A DNA stretch of 64,000 nt, taken from contig NZ_CP017448.1 of NCBI RefSeq assembly GCF_001753165.1, positions 1,258,462 to 1,322,461 on the forward strand, read 5' to 3'. The translations under genes and the position numbers were made by a program. This DNA is from Acidihalobacter aeolianus (GTDB taxonomy: Bacteria; Pseudomonadota; Gammaproteobacteria; DSM-5130; Acidihalobacteraceae). Below the pieces are notes generated by a model. It was not told where the DNA came from, made no database searches, and worked only from the letters and a program-made list of their open reading frames with translations. Positions 26,548 through 35,458 of the stretch are shown one piece after another; within the stretch, counting starts at the first letter, position 1, and every line of letters begins with the position of its first letter.

Positions 26548-27686
26548 GGACGTTCGCGATACTGGCTGCATGGCTGGTCTGTCTGCTCGGTCTCTCGGGC
26601 TGTCTAGAGACGCAATCGCCGCAACAGACCGCAGGGCAGGCAAGCCTGCAGGCGCTGCTCGGTCAGCAGGCGGATGCGGCGGGTTTTGCGCGTGCGTTGG
26701 CGCCCCGGACTTTCAGTTTTCCCGCCGACTTTGGACCACACCCGCACTTTCGGACCGAGTGGTGGTACTTCACCGGGACCCTGCACGATGCCGCAGGACG
26801 GCGTTTCGGTTACGAATTCACGGTTTTCCGCTTTGCGCTGACACCACAGCGGCCGCCGGGCGACTCTGCCTGGCGCAGCAATCAGGTGTACATGGCCGAT
26901 TTCGCGCTCAGCGATATCGCGGGGCATCGCTTCCTTGCCTACCAGCGCCTTTCCCGCGGCGCACTGGGGCTGGCCGGCGCACAGGCGGCACCGTTTCGCG
27001 TCTGGGTCGACGACTGGTCGGTTGCATCAGCGGGCCAAGCGTTCCCCTGGCATTTGCGGGCGAGGCACGGCCATGCCGCGGTCGACCTGACATTGACCCC
27101 GGTGCAGGGCGTGGTGCTCAACGGCGACCGGGGGTTGAGCCGAAAGGGGCCGGAGCAGGGCGATGCCTCCTATTACTATTCGATGCCGCGTCTTGCGACC
27201 ACGGGTACCGTCGAGGTAGACGGCAAGGTCTTCCGGGTTTCCGGTCAGACCTGGATGGATCGCGAGTGGAGTACCAGCGCGTTGGCTCCGGATCAGGTCG
27301 GCTGGGACTGGTTCGGGCTGCGCCTGAGCGACGGCGCCGACCTCATGTTCTACCGTCTGCGCGACCGCGATGGGCGGACCGATCCATATAGTGCGAGTAC
27401 CTATGTCACGCCCGGCGGCGACGTGATCCACCTGACAGCCAGCGCCATCAAGGCTGTTCCGACGGATTTTTGGACCTCGCCATCGGGTGGCCGTTACCCG
27501 GTGGCCTGGCGTCTCTTGGTGCCTGAGCTGGGCTTGTCCTTGAATGTGCGTGCGCAGATGGACAATCAGCTTCTGCCCTTCGCCGTGCGCTACTGGGAAG
27601 GTGCGGTATCGGTCGACGGTGTGCGGGCAGGGCATGCACTGAGAGGCGATGGCTATCTCGAATTAACGGGTTATGGCAGTAGGTGA
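26544..27686 (+). CDS. AttH/CrtC-like lipocalin-fold lipoprotein
   Basis: The 380-residue product begins with a signal peptide and a lipobox (LSGC, cysteine near residue 18), so it is a predicted lipoprotein. The core has the AttH/CrtC signature (HFRTEWWYFTGTLHDAAGRR; FGYEFTVFRFALTP; GQTWMDREWSTS). Family members include carotenoid 1,2-hydratases and the AttH attachment protein. The ABC pair upstream makes this an AttEFGH-like unit, which argues for AttH rather than a carotenoid enzyme. ATG 26544 overlaps the permease stop (ATGA). Confidence 0.88.
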   Translation: MRTFAILAAWLVCLLGLSGCLETQSPQQTAGQASLQALLGQQADAAGFARALAPRTFSFPADFGPHPHFRTEWWYFTGTLHDAAGRRFGYEFTVFRFALTPQRPPGDSAWRSNQVYMADFALSDIAGHRFLAYQRLSRGALGLAGAQAAPFRVWVDDWSVASAGQAFPWHLRARHGHAAVDLTLTPVQGVVLNGDRGLSRKGPEQGDASYYYSMPRLATTGTVEVDGKVFRVSGQTWMDREWSTSALAPDQVGWDWFGLRLSDGADLMFYRLRDRDGRTDPYSASTYVTPGGDVIHLTASAIKAVPTDFWTSPSGGRYPVAWRLLVPELGLSLNVRAQMDNQLLPFAVRYWEGAVSVDGVRAGHALRGDGYLELTGYGSR

Positions 27687-28006
27687 TGTCAGGGAGTGTG
27701 ATCGGTGCCGACTGGTCAGTAACAACATGCATTGGGAATCGCGTAGGCATCGCAGGGGGTAAAAAAGAAGCTCGACTGAATTAATTCGCAGTTTCCTCGA
27801 TCAGCTCGCAACTTCGGCAAACTCGAGTTGTATGCAAGCTAATGCATACATGAATGCATATCTGATATGGCGGGATTTCTGATCGCATAACACACTAGAA
27901 CATGTGGATATAATTTTATCTTGATATGATAAGTTGATGTTTTTCGATAAGAAAAAACGATCATAGAAATCGCATTTTGGCGATATATTGCTGCAACTTT
28001 TTAGCA
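27687..28006. other. AT-rich intergenic region before the truncated LysR gene
   Basis: No gene is supported in this 320-bp stretch. It is visibly AT-richer than its neighbours, especially from 27780 on. An inverted repeat TTATC-N7-GATAA lies at 27916-27932, about 75 bp upstream of the LysR-fragment start, in the position of a LysR-type autoregulatory site. TGCATAC/ATGCAT repeats occur around 27830-27870. I see no obvious terminator. Confidence 0.6.
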
Positions 28007-28303
28007 ATGCCACGAGTCAATAGTTTCGTGGAATTAAGACAACTCAGATATTTGCTTGCCATTGCAGAGGTCGGACATGTCGGCCGGGCCACGCAACGCG
28101 TGCATATTTCCCAGCCGGCTTTGTCGCAGCAATTATGCAAGCTCGAACGAGAACTCGGCGTCGCGCTGTTTACCCGGCATCACCGGGGAGTCAGCCCAAC
28201 CGAGGCGGGTTTGGTCATGCTCGATCATGCGCGGAAGATACTCGACCAGGTCGAGGAAGCGCGTCAGGCGATCGAGAGCTTGAACGAAGCCAAGACGAGC
28301 TGA
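28007..28303 (+). pseudogene. LysR-family DNA-binding domain only (truncated regulator)
   Basis: The 98-residue product is a LysR N-terminal domain: ELRQLRYLLAIAEVGHVGRA, the HTH VHISQPALSQQLCKLE, and the linker helix (LDQVEEARQAIESL). It stops after the linker; normal LysR regulators are about 300 residues with an effector-binding domain, which is missing. No continuation is visible in another frame, because the next sequence is the DUF3617 gene. It may be a remnant or a stand-alone DNA-binding protein. Confidence 0.75.
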
Positions 28304-28350
28304 ACACGCTGGGATCCGATTTTCGCCGCTGCTTTGGTTTTGCATTCGAC

Positions 28351-28833
28351 GTGCACGCGCACAACATTCCTCTGCGTTTTGCCATTGCCTTAGGATTTTT
28401 ATTTGACAGTGGTATGGTGTGGGCGCTTCCAGCCACGCAACTCGATCCGGGACGTTGGCGCATCACTACCCATCAGGAAATTGCGGGGGCATCGTTTTCT
28501 TTCATGCCTCGGCATCGTGAGTTGTGTCTTTCGCCTCGTCATCCATTCCCTGGAGTTGGCGAGGCAGATTGTCGGAAAATCTTATTAGGTCATCACGGGC
28601 CGACATTCACATGGCGTCTGCATTGCACGCCACCTGGTGCGATGCCGGCTACGGGGCAAGCTCGAATCCGCTACTCAGGACAGCGTCTGTCTGGCGGGGT
28701 GCGCCTAGTCATCGCCGGTAACCGGGATTTGCTGCATACCTCGCGTCCCATCCGCTTGCATTTGAACGAGCAGATGAGTGGCCGGCGAATCGGGCCCTGC
28801 GATCAGGCAAGCGACAAAGCGGATCTGGGTTAG
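28351..28833 (+). CDS. Predicted secreted DUF3617 protein
   Basis: The product of about 160 residues starts with a signal-peptide-like segment (LRFAIALGFLFDSGMVWALP), then PGRWRITTHQEIAG, CLSPRHPFPGVG, ADCRKILLGHHG, FTWRLHCTP and ARIRYSGQRLSGGVRL. This order of W, spaced cysteines and a YSG-type strand matches DUF3617, a family of small exported proteins of unknown role. The start is uncertain: GTG 28351 is used because it opens the signal peptide; no good ribosome-binding site is seen. Its end overlaps the convergent PLD-like gene by 4 bp. Confidence 0.6.
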   Translation: MHAHNIPLRFAIALGFLFDSGMVWALPATQLDPGRWRITTHQEIAGASFSFMPRHRELCLSPRHPFPGVGEADCRKILLGHHGPTFTWRLHCTPPGAMPATGQARIRYSGQRLSGGVRLVIAGNRDLLHTSRPIRLHLNEQMSGRRIGPCDQASDKADLG

Positions 28834-29714
28834 GCCACCGGGCTGGCCCGTCTCCAGTCACGATCGAACGCGGCGCGCAGTGCACCCACACTATGCCCGC
28901 GCAACACGATGCCCACGTCCCGGCTCGAATGCAGCACGCTCCAGGACAGATTCTGAGAGCCAACGAATCCCTGTGTCGGGCCGGCGATCATGGTCCCCTG
29001 GATATTCAGGCCGCGTAGATAGCGAACCTGCACGCCGGCACCCAGTACCCCCTTGAGGTTGGCATGATCATAGCGGCTCAGCGTGGCTGGCAGGATCACG
29101 CGTGCCTCCCGTCCCTTGCGTTCGAGCGCATGAATGATTCTGGGTAGGTAACCGAATTTGCGTGCTTCCAGGTCGACGGGACCGGATTGCAGCAACAGGT
29201 GGGCGAGTGGACGCGATTTGCTGGGAGAGACCAGCAGTATGCGGCGGGGATCTCTGCCGACATGCTGGCGGAGCCAATCCGCGTCGAAAACCTGGGCGAG
29301 GGCGTTGTTGACGACAGGGTCGTGACTGATCCACAGGTTGCCCCGTGCGTGAAAGATGGCGCGCCAGGTGAGATTTTCACTGTCGACGAGGCACGGGCCG
29401 CGTCCCTGATCGTCGACCACGATATGCGCATGATCGATGGCATAGCGGTGTGAAAAGCGATAGGGGCTCCAGCGCACTTCCGCGCCTGTCACAGCGAGCC
29501 TATGGAATTCCTCACGGGCCCAACCGACCGGTCGTCCTTTCGGACGGGGTGCCAGGATGACCTGAACCGTCACACCGTGGTGCACTGCAGCGGCAATCGC
29601 GTCGATGACCGCGGTATCGTCGAGTTCGTAGGCGTCAATGGCAACCTGGCGACGTGCGGCGCGAATGACCTGGACGATGGGAGTGGGGCCGGAGTGAGGT
29701 TCGGTGTAGAGCAT
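28830..29714 (-). CDS. Phospholipase D-like protein with degenerate HKD motifs
   Basis: The 294-residue protein has the duplicated PLD fold. The first HxKxxxxD motif reads HAHIVVDD (H95, H97 in place of Lys, D102), and the second is replaced by QGTMIAGP before FVGSQNL, so its His, Lys and Asp are lost. Supporting PLD features remain: DSENLTW and GSQNLSW after each motif, and VAIDAYELDD near the start. It is probably catalytically inactive. ATG 29714 gives the family-like beginning MLYTEPHSG. Confidence 0.75.
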   Translation of the reverse strand: MLYTEPHSGPTPIVQVIRAARRQVAIDAYELDDTAVIDAIAAAVHHGVTVQVILAPRPKGRPVGWAREEFHRLAVTGAEVRWSPYRFSHRYAIDHAHIVVDDQGRGPCLVDSENLTWRAIFHARGNLWISHDPVVNNALAQVFDADWLRQHVGRDPRRILLVSPSKSRPLAHLLLQSGPVDLEARKFGYLPRIIHALERKGREARVILPATLSRYDHANLKGVLGAGVQVRYLRGLNIQGTMIAGPTQGFVGSQNLSWSVLHSSRDVGIVLRGHSVGALRAAFDRDWRRASPVA

Positions 29715-29793
29715 GCTGACCTAGGCTGGAATTTGCAGCAAAGACCATTTTTCTGGGAGGAAAGTTCCAAACGTCTTGGCGGACAGATCTGGG

Positions 29794-30478
29794 TTATTTG
29801 CTGAAAGTGAAACGTTTCTCGCGAAACAGCTTCAGGCATGCATCTACGACAGCCCTGTCGTAAAGCTTGCCACGATGCTTGCGAATTTCGGCTAGAGCTA
29901 ATTTGATACCCAGGCCAGCGCGATACGGGCGGTGTGAGGACATGGAATCGACTACGTCGGCAACAGCAAGTATGCGGGCCTCGATAAGAATATTTTCGTT
30001 CTTCAGCCCTTGTGGATAGCCAGAGCCATCCATGCGTTCATGATGTTGCAATACAGCCTGTGCGATAGGCCAGGGAAATTCGATGCCTTTGAGGATCTCA
30101 TACCCGTTTTGCGAATGTGTTTTAACCATTTCGTATTCAATGGGGCTTAACTTGGCTGGTTTGCTTAGGATTTCTGCTGGGATATGAATTTTCCCGATAT
30201 CGTGAACAATACCGGCCAGATACACGCCGTTCGCACATTCATCACCTAAGCCCATTTCTTGTGCGATTGCAAAGGCTAATTCTGCCACTCTGAGTTGATG
30301 TCCTGCTGTATACAGATCCCGCATCTCAACCACAGTTGCGACTGCCTGGATGGTGTCCACCATGGTTTTACGTAGATGCTCAGCATGGTTTTCGCTTTCT
30401 TGGATGGCATGATCTCGCTCGGCACGTACCCGTAAACTGAAAATGCCATAGGCTAGATTGCCTGCTACTTCTTCGAGT
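29794..30478 (-). pseudogene. 3' part of an IS66-disrupted sensor/HD-GYP phosphodiesterase gene
   Basis: Encodes the end of a GAF domain and an HD-GYP domain. The latter has HDIGKI and HHERMDGSGYP, the hallmark residues of c-di-GMP phosphodiesterases that make GMP. In frame upstream of ATG 30363 the sequence continues as LLEEVAGNLAYGIFSLRVRA, exactly where a GAF domain ends, until the IS66 boundary. This frame joins to the 5' part at 32191-33461. ATG 30363 could start an internal 189-residue HD-GYP protein, but promoter and ribosome-binding site are unclear. Confidence 0.88.
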
Positions 30479-30486
30479 AAATTTAT

Positions 30487-32190
30487 GTAACTACTCAGCT
30501 AATTCTCAGAGATCGCCAGAGCAAAAGCCGGTAGCTTGCGATCGAATACTAGGCGCAACGCCTCCGAAGCCGTGACCCCCTGCTTTCGGCAGGTCGATAG
30601 ATATCCCCGTATGCGGCAAAACATCGCGGCACCCTCCAGGCTGCGGAAGCAGCCGGAGATCTTCTGCTGCACTTTGGTCATACGGATATCGTTCTCCGCC
30701 TGATTGTTCGTGAACGGCACATTGACGTCCACCATGAAACGCAGCACATCGTCTTCATAGGCCATCAGACGCTCCAGCAGATTGCGGGCCTTGCTCCGCT
30801 TGATCCGCCCCCGAGGCTTGTTGTCGGGTGGTTTTTCCGGCTCAGGGCATTCCAGTTGCCCCGCCTCGAGCACATCTCGGTAGCGCTGCCGGTAAGCATT
30901 GGCCTCGGTCAGCGGCAGGATGCCGCCAGCGTTCTCGACGGCCTGATGAATCTCTCTGAGCAGCTTGCCCATCGCTTCCGCCCATTGTTGTCCGTCCTGC
31001 TCGAATGCTCGTTCCAGTTCGCGCAGGTGGTGGGCATTGCACAGGGCATGGGTGCAGTCCCGATAACGGTAATAGGGTTTCCAATGGTCATGACACAGCA
31101 CACCGCGGAACCGTGGCAGGATCCCGATCGCGTCCATCGCCTCCTGGCCTCGCTTACTGTGGACCTGATAATGCGTCCAATCAGCATTGGACAGACCATG
31201 CAGCCAATGGCGTTTGCCATCAATGTTGACCCCGGTCTCGTCGGCATGAGCGGACACGGCTTTGGCCAATGCCGTTTTGCTGATCGCCTCAAAGGCCGCC
31301 AGGCGGGTAAATGCCTCGCGATTGAAGTTCACCAGTGAACCATCGCTCAAAGGGATGCCCAACTGATCGGCAAAGTAATCCTGGATCCGCTTGTAGGGCA
31401 AGAGCTGATATTGGGACAGATAGACGGCATGGGCCTTGAGGCCGGAACCATACTGCACCTTCTTATCCACCCCTTCCGGGAATGAAGCCACAAAACGTTG
31501 GCCTGATTCATTCTCCAGGATCTGCGCCCGATACTCGGTCACGATCCGGCTGATGTCGATATCAAAAACCTGGCGAGTCTCGAAACCCGCCTCGGTATAG
31601 CAGCCTTTCGGCAAGCGACGACGATCGATCTTGAGGACCTCGATCTCATCGGGATGCTCGACCGGGCGCAAGGTCTTGCCCACGTGCCCCGGCTGGCCAC
31701 CGGAAGGTCGGCTTGAGCGCACACGCTGGCTGCGTGGCCGATTGGGATCCGATGCCGGCGGCTGACTGCTGTTGCGGCTATTGAGCCCGAGACGGTTGAG
31801 TAACACGACGAACAACATGAGCATCATCTCGATACTGGCGCGGAGTGCCGGAGATAGGTCTTTCTCCTGCTCCAGTTGCGCCCTGACCTGTGCCAGGGTG
31901 ATCTCGATATCGACGCCGTCGATCCGCACGCAAGACTGCTCCAAAGAAGTAATGAAGCTATTATCTCACGGGTTTTGAAGTGCCAATTTTCTCGTTTGTA
32001 AGGCGATCTGGCGGCGTAAAATAATTGACTGACGGTGGGGCAGTGCCTCGCGTGATGTCGCAAGGAAGACTACGCCTCTGTCGCTTTCGGAGACCAATAA
32101 TCGCACTCGTTACAGCGCCGCCATATTTTCAAAAAAACTACCAAAAACCCTGTCAAGTACTTTTTGTAATTATTTTCACTGAGTAGTTAC
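30487..32190 (-). mobile_element. IS66-family insertion sequence, copy 1
   Basis: A 1704-bp element with terminal repeats starting GTAACTACTCAG at both ends (12 bp identical) and an 8-bp target duplication AAATTTAT at 30479-30486 and 32191-32198. It carries a single transposase gene and no tnpA/tnpB, as in the ISBst12-type branch of IS66. It interrupts a c-di-GMP phosphodiesterase gene. Copy 2, at 36860-38563, has the same length in the opposite orientation. Confidence 0.93.
30499..31944 (-). CDS. IS66-family transposase (copy 1)
   Basis: The 481-residue transposase has N-terminal helices (LAQVRAQLEQEKDLSPALRA), a Gln/Arg-rich linker (SRPSGGQPGHVGKT), and a DDE domain with Asp in HADETGVNIDG, Asp in LCHDHWKPYY and Glu in NNQAENDIRM. 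Its translated sequence is identical to that of copy 2. The TTG start at 31944 gives the full family length. About 245 bp of non-coding, T-rich DNA lies between it and the element end. Confidence 0.95.
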   Translation of the reverse strand: MEQSCVRIDGVDIEITLAQVRAQLEQEKDLSPALRASIEMMLMLFVVLLNRLGLNSRNSSQPPASDPNRPRSQRVRSSRPSGGQPGHVGKTLRPVEHPDEIEVLKIDRRRLPKGCYTEAGFETRQVFDIDISRIVTEYRAQILENESGQRFVASFPEGVDKKVQYGSGLKAHAVYLSQYQLLPYKRIQDYFADQLGIPLSDGSLVNFNREAFTRLAAFEAISKTALAKAVSAHADETGVNIDGKRHWLHGLSNADWTHYQVHSKRGQEAMDAIGILPRFRGVLCHDHWKPYYRYRDCTHALCNAHHLRELERAFEQDGQQWAEAMGKLLREIHQAVENAGGILPLTEANAYRQRYRDVLEAGQLECPEPEKPPDNKPRGRIKRSKARNLLERLMAYEDDVLRFMVDVNVPFTNNQAENDIRMTKVQQKISGCFRSLEGAAMFCRIRGYLSTCRKQGVTASEALRLVFDRKLPAFALAISEN

Positions 32191-33461
32191 AAATTTATTT
32201 CATCATTGCTAAAGGTGAACTCATCTCTCGAGTAAATCGTTAAACACCCAAGGGTATGGTTTCTGTCCATGATCGGAATAGCGGTACAAGAAGCGTAGCC
32301 AAAGCGGCCGGCTAGGTTACGCCAGGGAGTGAAACGGTGATCGTTATACATATCGCCGACGTTTTGAGTCTCACCCGTGCGAACCGCTAGCCCACAGGGG
32401 CCATTCGCGTTTGGTCCGTCCCCCCAACTGAGTTGGAGTTCGTTGACATAAGCCTCTCCATCTCCGGCAATGGCCACTGGCGTAATATTCTTCTCAGGGT
32501 CATTCTGGGCCAAACCGATCCATGCAAGCACATAGTCGCCGCTGTCGACCAGCATTTCGCAAATATTTTGCATCAGCTTGGGTTCATTTTCGGCATGTAA
32601 TAATGCGTTGTTTGCTTCGTTCAAGGTTCTGAGTACACGGTTCAGGCGAAGCAGTTCGGCTTCGTGTTTTTTGCGTTCGCTGATATCTCGTGCAATGCTG
32701 ATCCAGTAAGGACGATCGAGTTCGATTACTTGTACGCTGACTTCAACGGGAAACTCTTTTCCGTCTTTGCGTCGATGTACGCTTTCGAAACGTGCAACAC
32801 CTGATTTCCCCAGCTCGGAAAGTACTCGATTCGCTATCTCTGATTTGTTTTGCCGGGCAGCTGGGTCGATGTCGAGTACGGTCATTTGCAACAGATCGTC
32901 CCTTTGGTAGCCGAGACTACGGCACTCGGCGTCATTGACGTCCATAAAGCGCATGGTTTCTGGATCGACAACTTCAATTCCATCGGTTGATTGATCGAGC
33001 AGCGTGCGGAAAAGTTTTAGTTTTTCCATTGTCTCGCGCAGTGACTGCTCTGCTGCCTTGCGGTGGCGGACCTGTTCTTCCTGCTGTAGTGCTTGCTGAA
33101 TACTTAGCGGTAGTCTTGCGATGTCTGATATGGGTACGTAATCGCTGGCGCCATCGTGAATCAAAGCGACAGCTTCCGTAGCCTTGAGGTCTCCGCCGAC
33201 GAAAATGACTGGAATATCTGGGTGGTTTCTACGTATGTCGCAGAGGATGATTTTATCCGCATATCGCGGGATGTCTACATCCGCGAGCACTGCGTGGGGA
33301 AGGAAACTTTCCAGATTTTGACGCAATGTTTTGACTGCATGCACATGGCGAGTCACGCACGCCATGCGGCTCTGCACGAGTGGACGCTCGAATCTTTGGG
33401 CATCGGTGCGAGGTGGGTCCACGATCAGGATGCGCAGATCATCATGCCTTTTGTCGTCCAT
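32191..33461 (-). pseudogene. 5' part of the IS66-disrupted REC-PAS-GAF-HD-GYP gene
   Basis: Encodes about 423 residues: a degenerate receiver (about 1-130; VLADVDIPRYADKI, with the usual Lys near VPISDIARL missing), a PAS domain (LFRTLLDQSTDGIEVVDPET), and most of a GAF domain (WIGLAQNDPEKNITPVAIAG; NLAGRFGYASCTAIPIMDRN). It breaks at DEINL at the IS66 boundary. The 3' part at 29794-30478 continues in the same frame once one target duplication is removed, giving 651 residues in total. Confidence 0.88.
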
Positions 33462-33647
33462 CTTCGCCTTCTCCGATTCTTATCGGACTCGCGGGCAGGT
33501 GGGTCGTGGTATGAATTCGGGACAAGGAATAGTATAGACAATGCAAATGGGTAAAAATTGATGGTTAAAGATTTTGGGTTTGAGCGAATGGAGGGTGCCT
33601 GAGCCTATTTTTTGGCCCTAATGCATGGGGAGTATGGAGCGTATCGC

Positions 33648-34496
33648 CTATAAACCAGTGCGGCCGGCCCAGTCGCGCGCGAATTGGGCGGCCACGCGAC
33701 CGCTGCGCGAGCCGCGTTCCAGCGCGAAGCGCAGGGCTTCGGGGCGTACTGCCTCCTCGTCGAAGACGATCTGCATGCGCTGCAGGGTGTGGTAGACGAT
33801 GCCGAGGTAGTCCTCCTGGCGGAAGGCGTGAAAACCGATCCACAGGCCGAAGCGTTCGGACAGGGAAATCTTCTCTTCAACCGCCTCGCCATGGTGAATC
33901 TCGCCGTCGGCCACGCGCGTGTCCAGGTTGTCGCGCTGGTATTCGGGCAGCAGGTGACGGCGATTGGAAGTCGCGTAGATGAGAACGTTGTCCGGGGCGG
34001 CGGCAACCGAACCGTCCAGCGTTGCCTTGAGCGCCTTGTAGCTCGGGTCGTCGGCCTCGAAGGAAAGATCGTCGGAGAAGATCACGAAGCGTTCGGGGCG
34101 TTCGTACAACGGCTCGACGATCTCGGGCAGGTCGGCCAGATCGCGCCGTTCGACCTCGATCAGGCGCAGTCCCTCGCCGGCGAACTGCTCCAGCATGGCG
34201 CGGATGAGCGAAGACTTGCCGGTGCCGCGCGAACCCCACAGCAGGGCATTGTTGGCCGGTAGGCCGCGCACGAACTGCGCCGTGTTGCGCGCCAGCAAGG
34301 ACTTCTGGCGCTCGATGCCGAGCAGGGCGTCGGGCTCGATCAGTTGCGGGTGGCGTACCGGTTGCAGGTAACCGGGCCGGCGCCAGCGGAAGGCCACAGC
34401 GTCCCAGTCCGTTTCTGGAGCGGCGGCGGGCAGCAGGGGTTCGAGGCGGTCGAGCAAGGCGTCCAGGCGGCTGAACAGGCGGTCGATGTCGGTCAT
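33648..34496 (-). CDS. DUF815-family AAA ATPase
   Basis: The 282-residue protein has Walker A GSRGTGKSS (about 88-96), Walker B-like RFVIFSDDLSFE (about 136-147) and sensor-like LIYATSNRRHLLPEY. This matches the DUF815 ATP-binding family. The role is unknown. It lies 81 bp downstream of the methyltransferase gene on the same strand. Confidence 0.9.
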   Translation of the reverse strand: MTDIDRLFSRLDALLDRLEPLLPAAAPETDWDAVAFRWRRPGYLQPVRHPQLIEPDALLGIERQKSLLARNTAQFVRGLPANNALLWGSRGTGKSSLIRAMLEQFAGEGLRLIEVERRDLADLPEIVEPLYERPERFVIFSDDLSFEADDPSYKALKATLDGSVAAAPDNVLIYATSNRRHLLPEYQRDNLDTRVADGEIHHGEAVEEKISLSERFGLWIGFHAFRQEDYLGIVYHTLQRMQIVFDEEAVRPEALRFALERGSRSGRVAAQFARDWAGRTGL

Positions 34497-34576
34497 TGGG
34501 GGTCGTGTCTTGGATGATGGGCTTGCATGTTAACGCGTCGTGCGCTGCTGGAATCGAGGCACGACGCGGCGACGGC

Positions 34577-35218
34577 TTAGCGGGGGCGCCGTGCGCGCAC
34601 GAGGCAGTCGAGGGCGACGCGGGTGCCGGCACCGGTTTCCACCGGACGCTCGACCACGCCGGCCTTCTCGACCTCCAGCCGGTCGCCCAGCGCCGCGAGC
34701 ACCTCGTTCGCGGTGTAGAGCACATCGGGATTCTGCGGGCCGCCATAGCCGTCCTTCAGATTGGCCGAGTCATGCGCGACCAGCAGGAAGGTGCCGCCCG
34801 GCGCCACCGCCTCGGCCGCTCTTGCGATGACCGGGGTCAGCTCAACCTGTGGAATCTGCAGGTAGATCAGCAAGACGAGGTCGTAGGCGTCGGGCGTGGG
34901 CACATAGTCGTGCAGATCGGCCACCTCGCAGGTCACGCGTTCGGCAACCTGGCGCTCTGCCGCCAGACGGCGACACTTTTCCATGGCGACATCGGAAAAA
35001 TCGACCGCGTGCGCCTGCCAGCCCTGTTCGGCGAGCCAGACCGCGTTGCGGCCCTCGCCGGCGGCGAGATCCAGGGCCCTGCCAGGCGGCAGATAAGCGA
35101 CTTCTTCCGCCACGAAGCGGTTCGCGTTGGCGGTCCAGACGAACGTCTGCGCGGCGTAGCGCTGGTTCCAGAAATCGCTGTTTTGTACGGGTGGTCTTCC
35201 TGTCTCTGGGTTTGACAT
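34577..35218 (-). CDS. Class I SAM-dependent methyltransferase (TehB-like)
   Basis: The product of about 213 residues has the SAM-binding motif LDLAAGEGRNAVWLAEQGW, the acidic loop AVDFSDVAMEKCR and YDLVLLIYLQIPQ, then GGTFLLVAHD. The N-terminal FWNQRYAAQTFVWTANANRF is the start seen in TehB/thiopurine methyltransferase-like proteins. ATG 35218 is supported by AAGGA about 8 bp upstream. The substrate is unknown; a role in tellurite or selenite detoxification is only one possibility. Confidence 0.85.
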   Translation of the reverse strand: MSNPETGRPPVQNSDFWNQRYAAQTFVWTANANRFVAEEVAYLPPGRALDLAAGEGRNAVWLAEQGWQAHAVDFSDVAMEKCRRLAAERQVAERVTCEVADLHDYVPTPDAYDLVLLIYLQIPQVELTPVIARAAEAVAPGGTFLLVAHDSANLKDGYGGPQNPDVLYTANEVLAALGDRLEVEKAGVVERPVETGAGTRVALDCLVRARRPR

Positions 35219-35458
35219 GAGCAGATCCTTTTCCAGTGCGCGGCAGTCGCTGTCCGCGCCACGGGTCAATGAACGGTGATGCGGATTTTACGCGAGGACG
35301 CGGGTGCATGCCCCAATGGTTTGTGATGGGTTAAACGCACGTATTCCCGGTTGGGCGGTCGAAAGACAATGCGCTTAGACGTCGACTTGCTGCGATGGTT
35401 CGGCGGCGCCTTGTGCACACATACACCCAATCGACCAGGCATGCGCGGGAGTTCGACG

